From: Ruminococcus sp.
GTDB lineage: Bacteria; Bacillota; Clostridia; Oscillospirales; Ruminococcaceae
Assembly: GCA_003446315.1 (NCBI GenBank)
Contig: DMBA01000036.1
Span: forward strand, 1 to 21,155
Direction: 5' to 3'
Length of the DNA: 21,155 bases
A program made the translations under genes and the position numbers. Each line of letters starts with the position of its first letter. The stretch's first letter is position 1. Below, one piece after another: positions 5,792 to 13,014 of this stretch. The notes under the pieces are model-generated. The model ran no database searches, was not told the DNA's origin, and saw only the letters and a program-made list of their open reading frames with translations.

Positions 5792-7699
5792 TCAAATTTG
5801 TTTCAAAATACTCAGATCCACCGCATTCAGTTTGCCGTTTTGATCGAGATCAGCAGCTTTTGCATCGGAGAATTGTGTATCGGGGTATCCCAGCAGCCAT
5901 TTTTGCAGTGCTGCTGCATCTGCTGCATTGCATATGCCGTCTGCATTGAGATCGCCGCGTACTGCCGGAAAGAATGCTGCACCGAGATCATTTTGTACGC
6001 TGTTGATGTCCGTAAGCGGAACGGAGCGTGTGCCGTCAAAATAGTACAAATCGTATGCGCCGTTTTGTGTGCTGCTGTACAGCATTCCGCCATTGACCGG
6101 GCATGCATCGGAGCTGTCCCATTCGGCAGAATCAAACGGCATCGGCTGCATTGTGCTGCCGTCATATCGGATGATCTGATCGCAGCGATTCTCGGCGCTG
6201 TACCATTTTGTGAAATAAATGCAATCATTTGCTGCAATCGGATAATAAGCTGTTACGTTGTTTTCACGGAAAATTGTTTCTTGGTTGCCGGATACGGGAG
6301 CCATGCGGCAAATAGAACCGATTCCGTTTTGATATTCTGCATAATACAAAAATGATCCGTCCGGTGAGAAGCACGGCATGGCTTGTTCAGCGGGATCATC
6401 GGTCAGCATTGTGACCGCACCGGATGCAGGATCCAGCATCGCAAGATCATACACAAAATCACCTGCACCCTGATCCCAATGACCGCGTTTGAACACGATT
6501 TTTGTTCCATCCGGAGACCATTTCGGGTCTTCGTTCCGATAGCCGCTGTCCGGTGTCAGATTGGTGACCGTTCCGCTGTCATACAAGAAAATATCCCCTT
6601 CATCCGCTGTTTCATTCAGTGCCATGAACACGATCTTGTCCGGCGTTTTGCCGAAACTGCCGTTCATCGCATGGAGAAAATTGCCGCGGATCTCCTGCAC
6701 GGTACCCTCCGGTGTACGGAGCAGAAGCTGACTGTCCAGCGCTGCATAACTGCTGTAGCGATGCCATAACAGCCAGCCTTCCGGCAGGATCGGTGCCGGC
6801 TCTGCCCAGCCGTGTTCCGGATCGCTTTCATGCTGCGGGGTATCACCGGCTTCGTGGAACGGGGTGATCTTTGCATAGTCGATCTCAAATACGGCGGTAT
6901 CAAAATCCGGGGTGCCTGCCCAGTTTTTCGGGAACCATAGACCAAGCCAGAATCTGCCTGCATTTGTCGGGATAAATGTTGTTGCGGTGTAGGTCAGAAC
7001 GCCATCAAAATAGTAGTCAACACGCGCTTTTTCGGTATCGCTCCCAGTATGCCAGTCAAAGCGGTAAGTATGGAATGCACCGTCTGCCTGTGCACCGCAG
7101 TCCACGGATTCCGTATGATAATCATCTTCCGTTTGCCATGTCGTGCAGAGCGCATGACTGAGACTGAAATCATTGTCCGGATTGCGTCCTGGGAATTCAA
7201 TATCAATCTCATGATTTGTGATTTGCAGTGTGTCACCGCTGTAATCTTCTTCATATTCAAATGTCCACATTGCCGAACAGCATCCCAGTTCCGGTGCGAT
7301 TTTTGCGCGGATCTCATAGCTGCCGGAACCAAAATAGTCTTTTGTTGCGATTGCTGCACCGCATCGTTTTCCGTCTTCACGGCGGCTTCCATCCCGATTG
7401 ATGCCGCGCACTGCACCTTCATAGCGGTTTCCGTATCCGGTCAGGATCAAATTGCCGTTTGCGACGGTCACGTTCTCTGCCAGTACACCGCCATTGTAAT
7501 CGACGGTTCTGCCGTTTTCTGTGATTGTTCCGCCCCAGTTTTTTTCTGCGATCAGCCACTTGCCTGTATCAAGCTGCAAACCGCTGAAATCATCAAAAAA
7601 TGTATCAGACGGTGCTGCGAATGCCTGCGGCGGAACGGCGTATCCATAAAGCAGGATTGCTGCGAGGATTGCGATCCCGCGGAATCTGTGCTGTTTCAT
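5792..7699 (-). CDS. Secreted GH16 glucanase with beta-propeller and type I dockerin
   Basis: A 635-residue secreted enzyme. Residues 1-28 are a signal peptide (cleavage likely after AFA). A GH16 domain (about 33-282) carries the catalytic motif HEIDIEF with Glu164, Asp166 and Glu168, as in licheninases and laminarinases; the substrate is probably a beta-1,3/1,4-glucan. Residues about 305-578 contain PD40/TolB-type beta-propeller repeats (DPKWSPDGTKIVFKR at 391-405, MPCFSPDGSFLYYAE at 441-455). Residues 581-635 are a type I dockerin with two calcium-binding repeats (DLNADGICNAADAAALQKW, DLDQNGKLNAVDLSILK). ATG 7699 has GGAG seven bases upstream; an in-frame TTG at 7723 lacks this. It starts 20 bases after the phosphatase gene with no terminator between, so it should be cotranscribed with the signalling genes. 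Confidence 0.9.
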   Translation of the reverse strand: MKQHRFRGIAILAAILLYGYAVPPQAFAAPSDTFFDDFSGLQLDTGKWLIAEKNWGGTITENGRTVDYNGGVLAENVTVANGNLILTGYGNRYEGAVRGINRDGSRREDGKRCGAAIATKDYFGSGSYEIRAKIAPELGCCSAMWTFEYEEDYSGDTLQITNHEIDIEFPGRNPDNDFSLSHALCTTWQTEDDYHTESVDCGAQADGAFHTYRFDWHTGSDTEKARVDYYFDGVLTYTATTFIPTNAGRFWLGLWFPKNWAGTPDFDTAVFEIDYAKITPFHEAGDTPQHESDPEHGWAEPAPILPEGWLLWHRYSSYAALDSQLLLRTPEGTVQEIRGNFLHAMNGSFGKTPDKIVFMALNETADEGDIFLYDSGTVTNLTPDSGYRNEDPKWSPDGTKIVFKRGHWDQGAGDFVYDLAMLDPASGAVTMLTDDPAEQAMPCFSPDGSFLYYAEYQNGIGSICRMAPVSGNQETIFRENNVTAYYPIAANDCIYFTKWYSAENRCDQIIRYDGSTMQPMPFDSAEWDSSDACPVNGGMLYSSTQNGAYDLYYFDGTRSVPLTDINSVQNDLGAAFFPAVRGDLNADGICNAADAAALQKWLLGYPDTQFSDAKAADLDQNGKLNAVDLSILKQI

Positions 7700-7719
7700 G
7701 CGCTTACTCCGATCTCCGG

Positions 7720-9438
7720 TCAAACGGTTTCTGCATCCGGACGGATGCCATTATACTCCAGACTCATCATGGTCAGATCATCAAACTGCTCTGCTTCTTT
7801 TACAAATTCCTGAACTGCATCCCGCACATTGGAAAGCAATTCCTGCGGTGCTGCATCCGGTTGTTGATTCAGTGCAGCCAGCATATTTTCAATTCCGAAC
7901 ATTTCATTGTCCGCATTTGTTGCTTCCGGCACACCGTCTGTATAAAGGAACAGCCGGTCACCGGGTGTAAATTGCAGCGTGTATTCTTTATATCGGATGC
8001 CTTCCATGCCGCCGACGGCAAAGCTGTGCTTGTCTTTATAAAGCTCAAATGTGCCGTCTTTGCGTTTCAGCACCGGATATTCATGACCTGCATTTGCACA
8101 GGTGAGTTTGCCGGTCGGGATCTCCAGAATGCCGACCCAGACGGTCACAAACATTTCGACCTGATTGTTGGAACAAAGAGCTTCATTTGTTTTGGTGAGG
8201 ATCTCCGCAGGTGTGCTGCCCAGCATTGCGCAGCTTTGCAGGATCGTTTTGGAGATCATCATGAACAGTGCTGCCGGAATGCCCTTTCCGGAGACATCTG
8301 CCATGACCAGACAAAGATGATCTTCGTCGATCAGGAAGAAATCATAAAAATCGCCGCCGACTTCCCGCGCCGGTTCCATCACTGCAAATATATCAAATTC
8401 ATGCCGTTCCGGATAAGGCGGGAAAATATGCGGCAGCATGGATGCCTGAATTTTTGTTGCAAGAGAAAGTTCTGTGCTGATGCGTTCTTTTTCTGCTGTA
8501 ATCTTCATCAGGTCAGCACCGTATGCTTTCAGGGAATGTTCCATATCTGCCATTGTGTGCACAAGTTCTTCCAGCTCATCGCCGGTGTGGATATCCAGAT
8601 TGGCAAAATGATCGGTGTTTTCCGAGCGTTTCTGATCTGCAAAACGCTGCGATGCCTCTGCGATCAGATTGATCGGGCGTACCAGTCTGTGCTGGATGCG
8701 TTTGCTCTGCCGCCATGCGATCAGAACCGTCAGCAGAATGATTGCAAGCGAGAATTTCCACACAAACCCTTCCATGCCATCCAGCAGATTTTTCAGTGAA
8801 ACATCGACAAGGATGAATGCGACCGGTTCATCTTGCTCGTTCCGGATCGGGACACCGACCGTGCAAAGCAGACCGTATTTTTCTGTCCATCCGATGTCAT
8901 AGCGCGTTTCATCATCGCTGCTGTTCAGAAAGCGCAGCATACCTTTTTCATCGACCGGTTCCCAGTCACCCGGCAGCAGACGATCCGATTCGTTCTGATC
9001 GGGATCCATGATGTACACCATGGCATTGGTATCTTTGTCATACATGGCAACGTAAAGGTCATAGATTTCCTTATGATAACCAAGCGTGCCGCCAAGCATA
9101 TGGAACAGAACGTCATATGTGCCGTTCTTCCGGGTCGTGTCTGCATCGGCAAAATAGCTGCGGTATGTTTCTGTCCCGACTTCCGCAAGCTGCTCTTTGC
9201 TGAGACTGCGGTAGATCGACATGACTTGTTCGGCATATGAAACCGTATCTGTTCCGTGCTCGACTGACAGCTTTGTCTGCCGTGCAATACCGTCTGCAAG
9301 GCTGATATACTGTCTGGTCAGTGTGATCGCATAAAAACAAAGCGTGAAAAGGAGCGTTACAACACCGAACACAATACAGCTAAATACAGTTGAATGCACG
9401 GTTTTGGCAGAAAGGGAATGCTTCTTTTTCTGTTTCAT
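7720..9438 (-). CDS. Membrane-bound SpoIIE/RsbU-type PP2C serine phosphatase with HAMP
   Basis: A 572-residue phosphatase predicted to dephosphorylate a phospho-STAS protein. Order: TM helix 1 (about 17-40), an extracytoplasmic sensor region (about 41-222; the stretch YGLLCTVGVPI..DEPVAFILVDVS resembles Cache-type sensor folds), TM helix 2 (about 225-243), a HAMP segment (about 243-297), a coiled linker with TKIQASMLPHIFPP (typical of RsbU-like enzymes), and the PP2C-SpoIIE domain (about 345-565). Metal-binding motifs are intact: EVGGDFYDF (Asp363), MADVSGKGIPAALFM (Asp381), LYTDGVPEATN (Asp501), FDDLTMM (Asp553/554). Its ATG overlaps the stop of the kinase gene upstream (ATGA), so kinase and phosphatase are translationally coupled. 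The sensed signal is unknown. Confidence 0.93.
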   Translation of the reverse strand: MKQKKKHSLSAKTVHSTVFSCIVFGVVTLLFTLCFYAITLTRQYISLADGIARQTKLSVEHGTDTVSYAEQVMSIYRSLSKEQLAEVGTETYRSYFADADTTRKNGTYDVLFHMLGGTLGYHKEIYDLYVAMYDKDTNAMVYIMDPDQNESDRLLPGDWEPVDEKGMLRFLNSSDDETRYDIGWTEKYGLLCTVGVPIRNEQDEPVAFILVDVSLKNLLDGMEGFVWKFSLAIILLTVLIAWRQSKRIQHRLVRPINLIAEASQRFADQKRSENTDHFANLDIHTGDELEELVHTMADMEHSLKAYGADLMKITAEKERISTELSLATKIQASMLPHIFPPYPERHEFDIFAVMEPAREVGGDFYDFFLIDEDHLCLVMADVSGKGIPAALFMMISKTILQSCAMLGSTPAEILTKTNEALCSNNQVEMFVTVWVGILEIPTGKLTCANAGHEYPVLKRKDGTFELYKDKHSFAVGGMEGIRYKEYTLQFTPGDRLFLYTDGVPEATNADNEMFGIENMLAALNQQPDAAPQELLSNVRDAVQEFVKEAEQFDDLTMMSLEYNGIRPDAETV

Positions 9439-9848
9439 GTTGTAAGCCCCTTCTCAATTGTGAGAATATTGCTTCCGTTTACATATTCATACCGGATGTG
9501 ATCCATCGTTTTTTTGACCAGAAAGATGCCGAGTCCGCCGATTTCCCGGTCATTCGTTTTCAATGTGATATCCGGATCTGCTTTTTTCAGCGGATCATAA
9601 GGGATGCCGTGATCTATAAATGTGATGCGTACCACAGAGCCGTCCGGCTGAACATCTATCCGCAGACATGCAGGCCCTGTTTCCGGATGGTAGGCGTAAG
9701 TTGCGATATTGACAAAGATCTCCTCTACTGCAAGATCAATTTGCATTCGGATCTTCGGGGAACAGTCGGTTTTTTCCAATGCGGAATCGACAAATTGCAG
9801 CACAGTGTCCAGATTGTCTGTCAGTGCTTCGATATCAAGCTCTTTCAT
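9435..9848 (-). CDS. RsbW-like anti-sigma-type serine kinase (HATPase)
   Basis: A 137-residue GHKL ATPase of the RsbW/SpoIIAB type. The N box is LAVEEIFVNIATYAY (39-53; Glu42, Glu43, Asn47), the first glycine box is FIDHGIPYDP (77-86) and the second is GGLGIFLVKK (104-113), so ATP binding should be intact. Such kinases phosphorylate a STAS partner on serine and bind either it or a second target. ATG 9848 is chosen because AGAGG precedes it by seven bases; the ATG at 9854 lies right on that site. It sits 19 bases after a STAS gene and overlaps the phosphatase gene by four bases. No sigma factor gene is adjacent, so the output partner is not visible here. Confidence 0.9.
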   Translation of the reverse strand: MKELDIEALTDNLDTVLQFVDSALEKTDCSPKIRMQIDLAVEEIFVNIATYAYHPETGPACLRIDVQPDGSVVRITFIDHGIPYDPLKKADPDITLKTNDREIGGLGIFLVKKTMDHIRYEYVNGSNILTIEKGLTT

Positions 9849-9867
9849 ATGCATTCCTCTCTGAGGT

Positions 9868-10164
9868 TTATTCAATTGTCAGAATTTCCGTAAAACCGGT
9901 GACTTCAAATATTTCCATCAGGTCAGCATTCGCATGAACGATCTTCATTTTGCCCTGCCGGTTCATTTGTTTCTGTGAGATCAGCAGGATGCGGAGTCCG
10001 GCGGAAGAAATATAAGAAACCTGTTCAAGATCAAAGATCAGTTCTTTGATCCCTTCCAGCTCCGCGGTGATGACCTGTCCGAGTTCGGGGGCAGTTTTGG
10101 TATCTATTCTGCCTTCAATCGTTAATGTCAGCTTATTCGCCTGCTTGTCCTGAATGATTTTCAT
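9868..10164 (-). CDS. STAS-domain anti-anti-sigma-type protein (RsbV-like), copy 2
   Basis: A 98-residue single STAS domain. The phospho-acceptor loop is SYISSAGLRILL (50-61) with Ser54 at the place of the phosphorylated serine in RsbV/SpoIIAA. It aligns without gaps to the other STAS protein of this operon (12148-12444), which fixes the start at ATG 10164 with AAAGGA nine bases upstream; an in-frame ATG at 10182 overlaps the upstream stop (TAATG) and would add six residues. It lies directly before the kinase and phosphatase genes and is the most likely substrate of both. Confidence 0.9.
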   Translation of the reverse strand: MKIIQDKQANKLTLTIEGRIDTKTAPELGQVITAELEGIKELIFDLEQVSYISSAGLRILLISQKQMNRQGKMKIVHANADLMEIFEVTGFTEILTIE

Positions 10165-10181
10165 GATTTGCTTTCCTTTCA

Positions 10182-11489
10182 TTACCCGTTATCTGATTTA
10201 TCCCATGCGTGACTTTCATAGAAAGACTCAATGATCTCCCGATCCAGTTTGCCGTGCGCTGCCATATCCCGCAGAATGCTGAATGCACGTTCCGGCTGGA
10301 TCGGCGGTTTATAGGGTCTGTCTTCTGCGGTCAGTGCATCGTAGATATCTATGATTGTCAGCAGCCGCGTTTCCCATGGAATATCTGCGGCGGTCAGATG
10401 ATCCGGATAGCCGGAACCGTCCAGCATTTCGTGATGTCCGGCAGCCCATTTGGGTACTGTTCTGTAATCGCCGCGAAATTCGACCTTGGAAAGCAGTTTT
10501 TTTGTATATGACACATGCTCCTCGATCATTTTGCGCTCTTTCGGGGTCAGTGTACCGCGCTGTATGGTGATGAATTCCAATTCCTGATCCGTCAGCAGCG
10601 GATGCACACTGCCGTCTGCGGCGGGGCAGGGGATGGATGCTGCTGCATGCAGTTGTTCTATGACGGATGTATCCAGATATGGTGCGCGATTGGCTGTGCA
10701 GATCAGTGCTTCTGCTTCTGCAAGCTGTTTTGTTTGTTCCTCCAATGCTGCTTGCTGTTCCGGATGCGAGAGCATCCCGATTTTCAGCAGCAGCTTCGCC
10801 GTTTCAATACGGTGCATGACATCTTTTTCCCGATCGCCGAGACGGGTCGGTTTATCCATGATCTCTTTCGGAACAAGCAGTTTTCCGATGTCATGCAGCC
10901 AGATGCTCATGAGAAAGGGTGCCGTATTTTCGGCAGTGTAATCGGTCAATCTGTCTTGTTCTGCAAGCCATTCCAGATATTTGGCGGCATACCGCACCAT
11001 GCTCTTTGTGTGAGTGGCATTATAAGTGGATTTTTTTTCGATCGCTGTGACCATGACTTCCACAAATGAATTCATCAGGTCAAGCACCTGACCGGCAAGA
11101 CGTTTGTTTTCAATGAATAGCATCGTCGCTTCTGTGATGTCGGTGATTTGTGCAATGACACCGGTTATTTTGCCGCTGCTGTGCAGCAGATCGGTGGTCA
11201 CACGAAGATAGAGCGTATTATGATTATAGAAATACGGAACGGTTTTGATGCTTCTTTGTTTGGTGTGAACTGCCACAAGGATGCTTTCAAAAAGCTGGTC
11301 ATTGTTATCTGTGCAGTGCATCATAAATGCGATGCTTTTCCCGTTGAATGCAGATGCCGGAAGTCCGAGCATTTTTTCGGCTGCGTGATTGTGCAATTTG
11401 ATCTCACCGTCAAATCCGATCACGAGAATGCCGTCTGACATGTCACTCAGGATGTCGTCGATCAATGTGTGTTCGTTATATTCTATCAT
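10182..11489 (-). CDS. PAS-HD-GYP protein, predicted cyclic-di-GMP phosphodiesterase
   Basis: A 435-residue cytoplasmic protein. A PAS domain covers about 8-118 (SDGILVIGFDGEIKLHNHAAEKMLG; end GVIAQITDITE). A linker helix leads to an HD-GYP domain: an ExxxxxxxxH segment (Glu151, His160), WLHDIGKLLVP (197-207), EEHVSYTKKLL (323-333), HHEMLDGSGYP (352-362) and IIDIYDALTAEDRPYK (379-394). The HHExxDGxGYP signature is intact, so hydrolysis of cyclic di-GMP (or a related cyclic dinucleotide) is likely. Between the HD and the second histidine lies an unusually long helical insertion of about 90 residues (220-310). No transmembrane segment is seen. The gene is 15 bases after the degenerate ATPase gene and overlaps the STAS frame at TAATG. 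Confidence 0.9.
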   Translation of the reverse strand: MIEYNEHTLIDDILSDMSDGILVIGFDGEIKLHNHAAEKMLGLPASAFNGKSIAFMMHCTDNNDQLFESILVAVHTKQRSIKTVPYFYNHNTLYLRVTTDLLHSSGKITGVIAQITDITEATMLFIENKRLAGQVLDLMNSFVEVMVTAIEKKSTYNATHTKSMVRYAAKYLEWLAEQDRLTDYTAENTAPFLMSIWLHDIGKLLVPKEIMDKPTRLGDREKDVMHRIETAKLLLKIGMLSHPEQQAALEEQTKQLAEAEALICTANRAPYLDTSVIEQLHAAASIPCPAADGSVHPLLTDQELEFITIQRGTLTPKERKMIEEHVSYTKKLLSKVEFRGDYRTVPKWAAGHHEMLDGSGYPDHLTAADIPWETRLLTIIDIYDALTAEDRPYKPPIQPERAFSILRDMAAHGKLDREIIESFYESHAWDKSDNG

Positions 11490-11504
11490 ACATACGCCGC
11501 CTGT

Positions 11505-12137
11505 TTATTTGTTTGTATGATGGATCAGTTTTTCGATCACAACGGTTGTGGAGTCGTTTTCCAGCCAGACTTTGACTTCATCCGAGAGCTTTGCAATGAT
11601 GGATTTTTCCAGCTCATCCCATTCTTCATGCTGCGCTTCCTTCTGTTCGGAAAGATTTTGCCGATAGATCTGAAGTGACCAGTAATTGCTGTCCGGTGAA
11701 CGGAATCCGTAGTTTCCGACATCATTTACAGTATCGCACATTTGCTGGAGATACTGTGCATCAGCTTCCGACGGCATTTGCAGGCTGCGGCGCAGCATTT
11801 CCCGGATCTTTCCCAGAATGCCTTTGGCACTTTCATTTTTGCCGGTGGACGCAACGGAAAGGATCTGTGCTTCCTGTTCCATGTTTGCGAGCTTTTTGGC
11901 AGAGAGACAGATCCGGCACAAGATGCCATCCGGCGTTTTTTCGCTTTCCAGCCAGAAACTGCCGCTGAATGAATCGAATATGCCGTGAATCATGCTGATG
12001 GTTTCTTCCGTCAGCAAACGCAGATGCATTGCGCTTTTGCCGGTTATTTCATGATAAGCTGCAAATTTTTCTGCGGCTTCCATTGCCGCATCTCTGCCGG
12101 AAAGGTCTCCGCAGAGTGTGATGACATCTGTTTTCAT
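11505..12137 (-). CDS. Degenerate HATPase-like protein of the partner-switch operon
   Basis: A 210-residue soluble protein of no named family that I recognise. Residues about 15-80 look like the first half of an RsbW-type fold: a helix EAAEKFAAYHE, then HLRLLTEETISMIHG at the place of the N box, then two beta strands (SFWLESEK, GILCRICLS). The two glutamates are kept (44-45) but the ATP-contacting asparagine is methionine (49), and no DxGxG box follows (SAKKLANME instead). SAKGILGKIREMLRR (103-117) may stand for the second glycine box. The C-terminal part (about 120-210) is charged and helical. AGAGGTG precedes ATG 12137. It is 10 bases after the first STAS gene. I infer a binding partner for a STAS protein that no longer acts as a kinase. 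Confidence 0.75.
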   Translation of the reverse strand: MKTDVITLCGDLSGRDAAMEAAEKFAAYHEITGKSAMHLRLLTEETISMIHGIFDSFSGSFWLESEKTPDGILCRICLSAKKLANMEQEAQILSVASTGKNESAKGILGKIREMLRRSLQMPSEADAQYLQQMCDTVNDVGNYGFRSPDSNYWSLQIYRQNLSEQKEAQHEEWDELEKSIIAKLSDEVKVWLENDSTTVVIEKLIHHTNK

Positions 12138-12147
12138 ACAGCACCTC

Positions 12148-12444
12148 TTATTCCACGGTCAGGATATCGGAGAATCCTGTGATTTCGAAGATCTCTCTGA
12201 CATCTTCGCAGCAGCCGGTCACGCGCACGCTGCCCGGTTTTGGCAGTTCTTTCTGTGCATAGAGCAATACGCGGAGTCCTGCTGAGGAGATATACTGCAA
12301 TGCAGTGAAATCAAAAACAAGCTGCTGCACATCATCAAGCGATTCATGCACAAGTTTTTCCAGATCGGGAGATGTTTGGGAATCCAGCCGACCTTCTACT
12401 GCAATGGTCAGTTTGTCCGCTGAACGGATCGTATTGATTCTCAT
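12148..12444 (-). CDS. STAS-domain anti-anti-sigma-type protein (RsbV-like), copy 1
   Basis: First gene of the minus-strand operon; a 98-residue single STAS domain with the acceptor loop QYISSAGLRVLL (50-61; Ser54). Start ATG 12444 with AAAGGTG seven bases upstream; the in-frame GTG at 12453 overlaps that site and is less likely. It aligns end to end without gaps to the second STAS protein (shared VEGR/IEGR, DxxTxPDL/PEL, YISSAGLR, EIFExTGFxxIL motifs). Its neighbour is the degenerate ATPase-like protein, so the operon holds two STAS plus ATPase-fold pairs. Confidence 0.9.
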   Translation of the reverse strand: MRINTIRSADKLTIAVEGRLDSQTSPDLEKLVHESLDDVQQLVFDFTALQYISSAGLRVLLYAQKELPKPGSVRVTGCCEDVREIFEITGFSDILTVE

Positions 12445-12517
12445 GAAGATCACCTTTCTATTTCATTTTGTTATGCAAGTCGATGTGTTTTGTATATCCA
12501 TCTAGCTATACTATTTT

Positions 12518-12546
12518 ATTATATCACGAATTGTGAGTCTTGTCAA
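12518..12546 (-). promoter_or_regulatory. Consensus sigma-A promoter of the partner-switch/hydrolase operon
   Basis: On the minus strand TTGACA (12546-12541), a 17-base spacer and TATAAT (12523-12518), with TGA before the -10 (extended -10). Both hexamers match consensus fully. The start codon of the first STAS gene is about 73 bases downstream of the -10. A near-palindrome TCACGAATTGTGA (12524-12536, one mismatched pair) fills most of the spacer and could be an operator. Confidence 0.85.
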
Positions 12547-12854
12547 TCATTGCTTCCGGATACCCGGCAATTTTTATGCCGGACAGCGTTTTGGGGTCTG
12601 TTTTGCGATTATCAGCAAGAAACGGCTGATTTCCTGTGAAAACAAGGCACTTTTGTTCCGGCATGACAATGTGTCTGAAAGAAAACGCAAAGCTGCTGTG
12701 CGGATCGTCTTTTCGTGAAATGATTCGGTTGATCTGTGTGAAAATAATTAGAACGATTTTTTAATGATCGCATCGAAATTGAGCACAAACCGATTGGGTC
12801 ATATATGTGATTGCCGTCCCTTTTCGTTTTGGCGGATGCTTTTTGCAAAATGAC
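12547..12854. other. Gene-free stretch between divergent promoters
   Basis: No convincing gene is seen in about 300 bases. Short open frames on both strands lack ribosome binding sites and recognisable content. Two small perfect hairpins are present: CCGGCA (12564-12569) with TGCCGG (12577-12582), and ATCAGC (12611-12616) with GCTGAT (12625-12630). Neither is followed by a U-tract on the plus strand. An unknown small RNA cannot be excluded. Confidence 0.5.
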
Positions 12855-12883
12855 TTGCATTTCCGGCAGATATGCGTTACAAT
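12855..12883 (+). promoter_or_regulatory. Sigma-A promoter of the YqiA-like hydrolase gene
   Basis: TTGCAT (12855-12860), 17-base spacer, TACAAT (12878-12883). Each hexamer differs little from consensus and the spacing is optimal. Transcription would start near 12890, giving an untranslated leader of about 125 bases that contains two hairpins. Confidence 0.7.
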
Positions 12884-12890
12884 ATAGATA

Positions 12891-12962
12891 CCGGCTTCCA
12901 ATCTCGTTTCAGGAGATGAACAGGAAACCGGGCATAAAGTGCTTCGTTTGTGTGACGGAGCA
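12891..12962 (+). promoter_or_regulatory. Two-hairpin structured 5' leader, unclassified
   Basis: Starting at the predicted transcription start, CCGGCTTCC (12891-12899) pairs with GGAAACCGG (12923-12931) with one mismatch, enclosing an inner stem ATCTC/GAGAT (12901-12905 with 12913-12917). A second stem TGCTTCG (12940-12946) pairs with CGGAGCA (12956-12962) through one G-U pair, nine-base loop. I could not match it to a known riboswitch class by eye. It could regulate the downstream hydrolase or simply be a stable leader. Confidence 0.35.
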
Positions 12963-13014
12963 GGGATCATGATAACAGACATTTTGTAAATCAGAATATC
13001 AGGGAGAAATGAAA

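Noticed and set aside
5607..5795. N-terminal extension of the GH11 protein to 5795
   Set aside because: It would start at TTG, read through a promoter and repeats, and place a basic non-signal sequence before the lipoprotein signal at 5606.
7600..8799. 399-residue open frame on the plus strand
   Set aside because: It is antisense to the SpoIIE-type phosphatase, has a Cys/Phe/His-rich composition typical of a reverse-strand shadow, and matches no family.
12533..12718. 61-residue open frame in the divergent intergenic region
   Set aside because: Starts inside the opposite-strand promoter with a non-ATG codon, lacks a ribosome binding site and has no recognisable content.
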